Below are positions 5,070 to 8,522 of a DNA stretch of 8,522 nucleotides, one piece after another. Under the pieces are notes generated by a model, which was given only the letters and a program-made list of their open reading frames with translations, was not told the DNA's origin and searched no databases. Made by a program: the position numbers and the translations under genes. Positions within the stretch are counted from its first letter, which is position 1, and every line of letters starts with the position of its first letter. The stretch covers positions 1 to 8,522 of the forward strand of contig JAEORI010000026.1 of assembly GCA_016840965.1 (NCBI GenBank), written 5' to 3'. This DNA comes from Candidatus Thorarchaeota archaeon (GTDB lineage: Archaea; Asgardarchaeota; Thorarchaeia; Thorarchaeales; Thorarchaeaceae).

Positions 5070-7707
5070 TGCCATGTGTTAAATTGTCAATGAGATCAAG
5101 AAGATATCCCGAAAAGAGTTGCTGTGAAAATGACTCCATTGGAACAACTCGAGACTTCAATCCTTTCAGCATTCTAAGACTACTTTTCCGATTTCCATTT
5201 TCCCCTAGGGATAGAATATCAAGCCAATACCTCTCATGGTTTGCTATTGCCCTGAGAAATGAGAGATGTTCCTCATCATAAGTTCCAATATCATTACTAA
5301 GAACAAGAGCTAAAGTGGGTCTTTCTGTTCCAAAGTCTTCCAAATATTCAGCAATAGACCTGTATGCGCAAGCCATGTTCTCGTTGCCATCAACTTCGTC
5401 AACAGCATCAATTATCGAATAGATTAATGAAATGAGAACCTCTTCAGATTGCATATCTTCACAGAACTCAACGTATGATTGAATTTCCTTTCCTCTCTGA
5501 ATGGAAAATTTCTCTGGTGTTTCTCCAAAAGTCACAAGTGCAAGTCGCCCCTGTGTCTGATTGTGTAACATCAAATTTACAATAGAGAGTGCTGTTAATG
5601 CAGCAATCTGTGATCTAGATACATTTCTTCGCAGACCTTTTAGAAACATTTCAACTTCCGGTATTTTTCTACTCAGAGCATCAATTTGTGTTCGCACAGC
5701 ATGCGGTGTTTTGAGCAACACATCTTTTGTTCTCATCTTCGCTGCTCTTGAAATACAGACAATTACATTGAATTCACGGAATGCTTGAATTGGTCTGAAG
5801 TGTATTTTCTCTTTTGTTAGTCTGCCAACCAGTCCGGATACAAGCTGCGGTTCTGAATTCCTAAGGCAAAGACTAACTACATTTTCTTCGCTTCCAACGC
5901 TTAATTGAGTATCCCGCCCAACAAGAACACCATCAATTAAATTACGAATCTCATCCTCATGCAGATGAAGATAAGATGATAGCTCTGCATTGTTTCGATT
6001 TTTGAGTGTTTCATATGAAAACACAGCTTTTGAGATGTCCACAATTTCTTCTTCATATTTTACGAGATTTACTGTTGAGGAATTACGAAAACCAAAAAGT
6101 GATGCATCTGATTCTGATACAACGATGGAACGTTCTCCGCACCTTGGATGTTGTCTAGTTTCACAAGCTGCCCATCTCCCAGAACGCGAGTCCAATGCAA
6201 GAACATAATCCCCGTCTGTGACTTCTAGGGCAATCATGTCATTCTCACACATGAAAAAGACTCCGGATTTAGACTTGGCAATCTCAATTCCAAAATGAAG
6301 GGCTGAAAGAGTTTCCTCCGGATTATCGACCTGAAGACATTGAAGGAGAGCTTGAGAGTATCTAGTCAAGTGTGCAGGGGACCCATATTTTGGCCCATCC
6401 AACTTGGTGTTTGCACGAACAAGTGTATCTAACAAGATACCATCTCGCATAACAAGACTATCTGAAAATGCTTTTTTCCATCCTGATACCATTATAGAGC
6501 CATTTTTCTCTAATAGAATTGCAATACTCGTTGCTTTTGGTTTTGATGTATCCTTCAGTGTCAGAACTGCGCTATCGAAGTGAACCTTGCCGCCTTCGTT
6601 ATCAATCATGTAATCAATAGAAGATATTCCAAGTTTTTTTCTTGCCTCCAAAAGTTGGAGAATTCTTACAAGTTCATTCATGGCGGCTTTTCCAAGACTC
6701 TCTTCAGCCATTACTGAAGCAGTATTATCCTCGTATGTAAAGAACGAGGGTCTAGGCGGAAGAATCGAAAGCATATTACCTCCTAATACTCTTTGAATTT
6801 CAACCGTTTCAGCAGCTAAATTCCTACTCAAGAGATAGCTAAATACTTCCGAAACACTATCTCCAAATTGTGTTTCTGGGTACGCTGACGCGAACATGAG
6901 TCTTTTTGACCAATTAATGTCACTCTGGCTCTTCCGCATATAGCGTATAATGGTTGACAACGATGATATTGTGGCTCCAGATGTCAGTACTTTACTCCCT
7001 GGAACATCTAGAAGACGTGTAATTCCTTTCACCCATTCTTTCTGATTCTTGCCACTCAAAATCAAGTTTGGCGTTTTAAGACCCGCCTGTTTAAGAAAGA
7101 CTAACCATTCAATGAGCTGATCAAGTTCAGATGGCGGTCCGATTTCAACAAATACTGGTTTTCCTACTTTGAGGTAATCTAGAAGGTCTTTTCGATTTGG
7201 ACCCTTCAATATTTGTTGGAGGTTTTTAGTTCTTAATACACATCCCCACCCTTGTTCTGTTCGCTGATCACCTCGCATATCCTGTAGGTGCAACAATCTT
7301 GGACTATACGGTGGAACTGTTGACCATCGATAAATGGACTCTGCGTTTGTTTTTTGCTGTAATTTTGGTAATAGTGCATCACCAAGACTAATGAGCGGTT
7401 TAACGATGAAATAGTCTACTATCCAACTCGATTGCGAGGATGCTGTTGGACCATGATAGAACTCGCTTAGCAACTTGGGTCTTCTCAAATAGTCGTAGAC
7501 CTTTCTAGGCAAATACTTGAAAGCTCCAGGATACTGAGATGAGAAATCATAGAGTTGACTTTCAACCATGTTATAATACGAAAATGCTCTATCTGGATCA
7601 AATCTGCGAATGTTTTTCCCAGCTCGGACTATACCAAGATGAAGTGAGCTGTCAACGACCATAAAGCGATGAATCTCATTTGCTTCGATGTCCTCAACAA
7701 CAATCAT
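5050..7707 (-). CDS. Pseudo-amidohydrolase / Cdc48-N-like barrel / VWA-like fusion protein
   Basis: An 885-residue multidomain protein. Residues 1-320 follow an amidohydrolase-2-type TIM barrel: VVDSSLHLG (17-25) sits where DxHxH is expected, and RLMFASAYP (269-277), then VLGGNMLSIL, sits where the final GSDYP and GGN segments occur. Key residues are missing: S21 for the first His and A275 for the catalytic Asp. It is therefore probably a pseudoenzyme. Residues about 325-480 are alpha/beta and unassigned. Residues about 480-560 (GDYVLAL, ERSIVVSESDASLFGFRNSSTVNLV) resemble a Cdc48-N double-psi barrel, and about 590-640 (LIDGVLVGRDTQLSV, VVSLCLRNSEP) the second N-subdomain. Residues 680-880 follow a VWA order (RLALVTFGE, LALVLSND) with no metal-site Asp at 689-695. 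The start is fixed by an in-frame TGA just before the ATG and GGAG nine bases upstream. No membrane segment is seen. Confidence 0.7.
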   Translation of the reverse strand: MIVVEDIEANEIHRFMVVDSSLHLGIVRAGKNIRRFDPDRAFSYYNMVESQLYDFSSQYPGAFKYLPRKVYDYLRRPKLLSEFYHGPTASSQSSWIVDYFIVKPLISLGDALLPKLQQKTNAESIYRWSTVPPYSPRLLHLQDMRGDQRTEQGWGCVLRTKNLQQILKGPNRKDLLDYLKVGKPVFVEIGPPSELDQLIEWLVFLKQAGLKTPNLILSGKNQKEWVKGITRLLDVPGSKVLTSGATISSLSTIIRYMRKSQSDINWSKRLMFASAYPETQFGDSVSEVFSYLLSRNLAAETVEIQRVLGGNMLSILPPRPSFFTYEDNTASVMAEESLGKAAMNELVRILQLLEARKKLGISSIDYMIDNEGGKVHFDSAVLTLKDTSKPKATSIAILLEKNGSIMVSGWKKAFSDSLVMRDGILLDTLVRANTKLDGPKYGSPAHLTRYSQALLQCLQVDNPEETLSALHFGIEIAKSKSGVFFMCENDMIALEVTDGDYVLALDSRSGRWAACETRQHPRCGERSIVVSESDASLFGFRNSSTVNLVKYEEEIVDISKAVFSYETLKNRNNAELSSYLHLHEDEIRNLIDGVLVGRDTQLSVGSEENVVSLCLRNSEPQLVSGLVGRLTKEKIHFRPIQAFREFNVIVCISRAAKMRTKDVLLKTPHAVRTQIDALSRKIPEVEMFLKGLRRNVSRSQIAALTALSIVNLMLHNQTQGRLALVTFGETPEKFSIQRGKEIQSYVEFCEDMQSEEVLISLIYSIIDAVDEVDGNENMACAYRSIAEYLEDFGTERPTLALVLSNDIGTYDEEHLSFLRAIANHERYWLDILSLGENGNRKSSLRMLKGLKSRVVPMESFSQQLFSGYLLDLIDNLTHGTTDVQS

Positions 7708-7716
7708 TCAATGAGT

Positions 7717-7720
7717 CTCC
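7717..7720 (-). promoter_or_regulatory. Shine-Dalgarno GGAG for the 885-residue gene
   Basis: CTCC on the plus strand reads GGAG on the minus strand, nine bases before the ATG at 7705-7707. An in-frame TGA (7708-7710) touches that ATG, so this is the first possible start. Confidence 0.6.
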
Positions 7721-7751
7721 AATCTTACCTATCAAACTGTCCACAGAAGGC

Positions 7752-7761
7752 GATATATGCA
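7752..7761 (-). promoter_or_regulatory. TATA-like box for the 885-residue gene
   Basis: On the minus strand TGCATATATC places a TATA-like core at 7753-7758. The expected transcript start is near 7730, giving a leader of about 22 bases that includes the GGAG. A 9-base direct repeat, CTATCAAAC, flanks it at 7729-7737 and 7774-7782. Confidence 0.4.
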
Positions 7762-7812
7762 TAGTGCCGATTTCTATCAAACCATCTCATAACAGTGAAG
7801 CAATGATTTATC

Positions 7813-7826
7813 ACTTATACATAAGT
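7813..7826. repeat. Perfect 6-2-6 palindrome before the amidohydrolase gene
   Basis: ACTTAT (7813-7818), AC, then ATAAGT (7821-7826) is an exact inverted repeat. It contains the best TATA-like sequence (TTATACAT) upstream of the gene at 7854, so it may be promoter, operator or both. The TATA would place the transcript start close to the GGAGG at 7837-7841, so which TATA is used remains uncertain. Confidence 0.4.
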
Positions 7827-7836
7827 AGTGTCAATT

Positions 7837-7841
7837 GGAGG
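7837..7841 (+). promoter_or_regulatory. Shine-Dalgarno GGAGG for the amidohydrolase gene
   Basis: GGAGG lies twelve bases before the ATG at 7854, a long but usable spacing. An in-frame TGA at 7845-7847 separates the two, so no start nearer to the GGAGG exists in this frame. Confidence 0.55.
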
Positions 7842-7853
7842 CGCTGAATATCT

Positions 7854-8522
7854 ATGCTCGTAGTGCGAGCTACTGAAGATCAACCATCCCGAGGCATAAA
7901 GAAAGGTGAAGAGTTCCGTTTGTATATTGTGGATGCTCATCATCATATGGGTCGCGAAAAAGGACATCAGAATTCACCTACAGGAGCGTATGAATTCTAC
8001 GCGCAACTCTGGTTTGAAATCCAAAAGAAAAAAGAACTTCTAATCGAAGAAGATGCTCTATTATTTGAGCCAGTAAGTGTCGAAGCACCTGATCTGCCAA
8101 ACAAATTATTCCAAAGTAGGGATAATTGGGCACGACTAAATCATGGTTGGCTTGTTGATAGAACGATTGTCTTCCCATATACTGATGATTATTCAGTTCC
8201 AACCTCTAAAGGGGAACCCTCTTTCAAGGTGTCGAACGATAAAATTGCATCTTGGACAAGCAGAGCCCCTCATTCATCACGATTAATTGGGTTTGCTCGT
8301 GTTAATCCTTTGGATGAATCGCTCAAAGGTACTCCTATTGCTGTGAATGAACTCGATCGGGCAATACTAGCCTTAGGACTCCGAGGTCTTAAACTTCATC
8401 CTCTCGCTCAGCTTTTTGTTGATGCCATTGAGAAAAATGAACCAAGAGCTGTTGTAAAACGAGCAGGAGAGCTAGGAGTACCTGTTATTTTTGATACTAG
8501 AAACATGCGAACAGTTGTTAGA
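7854..8522 (+). CDS. Amidohydrolase-2-family metal-dependent hydrolase (partial, 3' end outside window)
   Basis: 223 codons open to the window edge. The N-terminal strand IVDAHHHMG (25-33) carries the DxHxH metal motif (D27, H29, H31) of amidohydrolase-superfamily enzymes. RLIGFARVNP and GLRGLKLHP (K180, H182) match the barrel strands of the amidohydrolase-2 group (ACMSD and related decarboxylases/hydrolases), as does the elGVPVIFDT strand. In that last strand D214 stands where many relatives have a His, so the metal site may differ from the textbook one. The final Asp-bearing strand lies beyond the window. The substrate cannot be inferred. The first 35 residues (MLVVR..., FRLYIVDAHHHMG) and WLVDRTIVFP resemble the start and WIVDYFIVKP of the divergent 885-residue protein, so the two look like paralogues. 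The start is ATG with GGAGG upstream. Confidence 0.85.
   Translation, partial: MLVVRATEDQPSRGIKKGEEFRLYIVDAHHHMGREKGHQNSPTGAYEFYAQLWFEIQKKKELLIEEDALLFEPVSVEAPDLPNKLFQSRDNWARLNHGWLVDRTIVFPYTDDYSVPTSKGEPSFKVSNDKIASWTSRAPHSSRLIGFARVNPLDESLKGTPIAVNELDRAILALGLRGLKLHPLAQLFVDAIEKNEPRAVVKRAGELGVPVIFDTRNMRTVVR

Noticed and set aside
5050..7707. Chimera caused by a lost stop or misassembly joining two genes
   Set aside because: The frame is continuous for 885 codons with no composition change seen at domain borders, and the barrel/VWA half alone has no start signal that I could identify.
7978..8202. Minus-strand open frame inside the amidohydrolase
   Set aside because: The plus-strand reading holds HxH and KLHP motifs and is open over 223 codons; the minus one is a shadow.
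1..8522. CRISPR array, tRNA, rRNA, insertion sequence or phage genes
   Set aside because: No regularly spaced repeats, cloverleaf-like segments, transposase motifs or terminal inverted repeats were found by eye.

Overview
The window looks archaeal. TTG and GTG starts are common, Shine-Dalgarno sequences are of the GGAG/GAGGTGA type, TATA-like boxes lie about 25 bases before several likely transcript starts, oligo-T tracts follow a stop codon, and the genes are tightly packed and moderately AT-rich. An E2F/DP-like winged-helix protein together with Cdc48-N-like domains suggests an Asgard-type archaeon. That placement is an inference; no marker gene here proves it.

Layout. (1) Bases 1-119: probable tail of an upstream plus-strand gene, followed by oligo-T tracts. 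(2) 120-293: a regulatory region rich in inverted repeats, leading to a 183-residue E2F/DP-like regulator (294-845, +). (3) A convergent, probably leaderless DUF369 cyclophilin-like gene (853-1242, -). (4) A four-gene plus-strand operon (1326-5069): a VWA protein with an intact metal site plus winged-helix-like and Ig-like regions; a Cdc48-N-domain/VWA fusion with a degenerate metal site; a 379-382 residue protein of unknown fold with a coiled-coil tail; and an 88-residue helical protein. (5) A long minus-strand gene (5050-7707) whose end overlaps the operon's end by 20 bases. It fuses a catalytically degraded amidohydrolase-like barrel, an unassigned middle part, a Cdc48-N-like double-psi barrel and a degenerate VWA-like domain. 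(6) A divergent 146-base intergenic region, then a plus-strand amidohydrolase with an intact HxH motif (7854 onward) that runs off the window.

How the genes may work together (inference). Two separate transcription units carry the same unusual pairing of Cdc48-N-like barrel and degenerate VWA. One unit also supplies a VWA protein with an intact metal site and coiled-coil partners. The other joins the module to a dead amidohydrolase that resembles the apparently live one next to it. This fits a multi-protein complex in which VWA and barrel domains act as adaptors, possibly receptors for an AAA+ unfoldase encoded elsewhere, with a pseudoenzyme/enzyme amidohydrolase pair at one end. No AAA+, ubiquitin-like or protease gene lies in the window, so the biochemical role is open. 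I found no tRNA, rRNA, CRISPR array, insertion sequence or phage gene, and no gene-free stretch over 300 bases.
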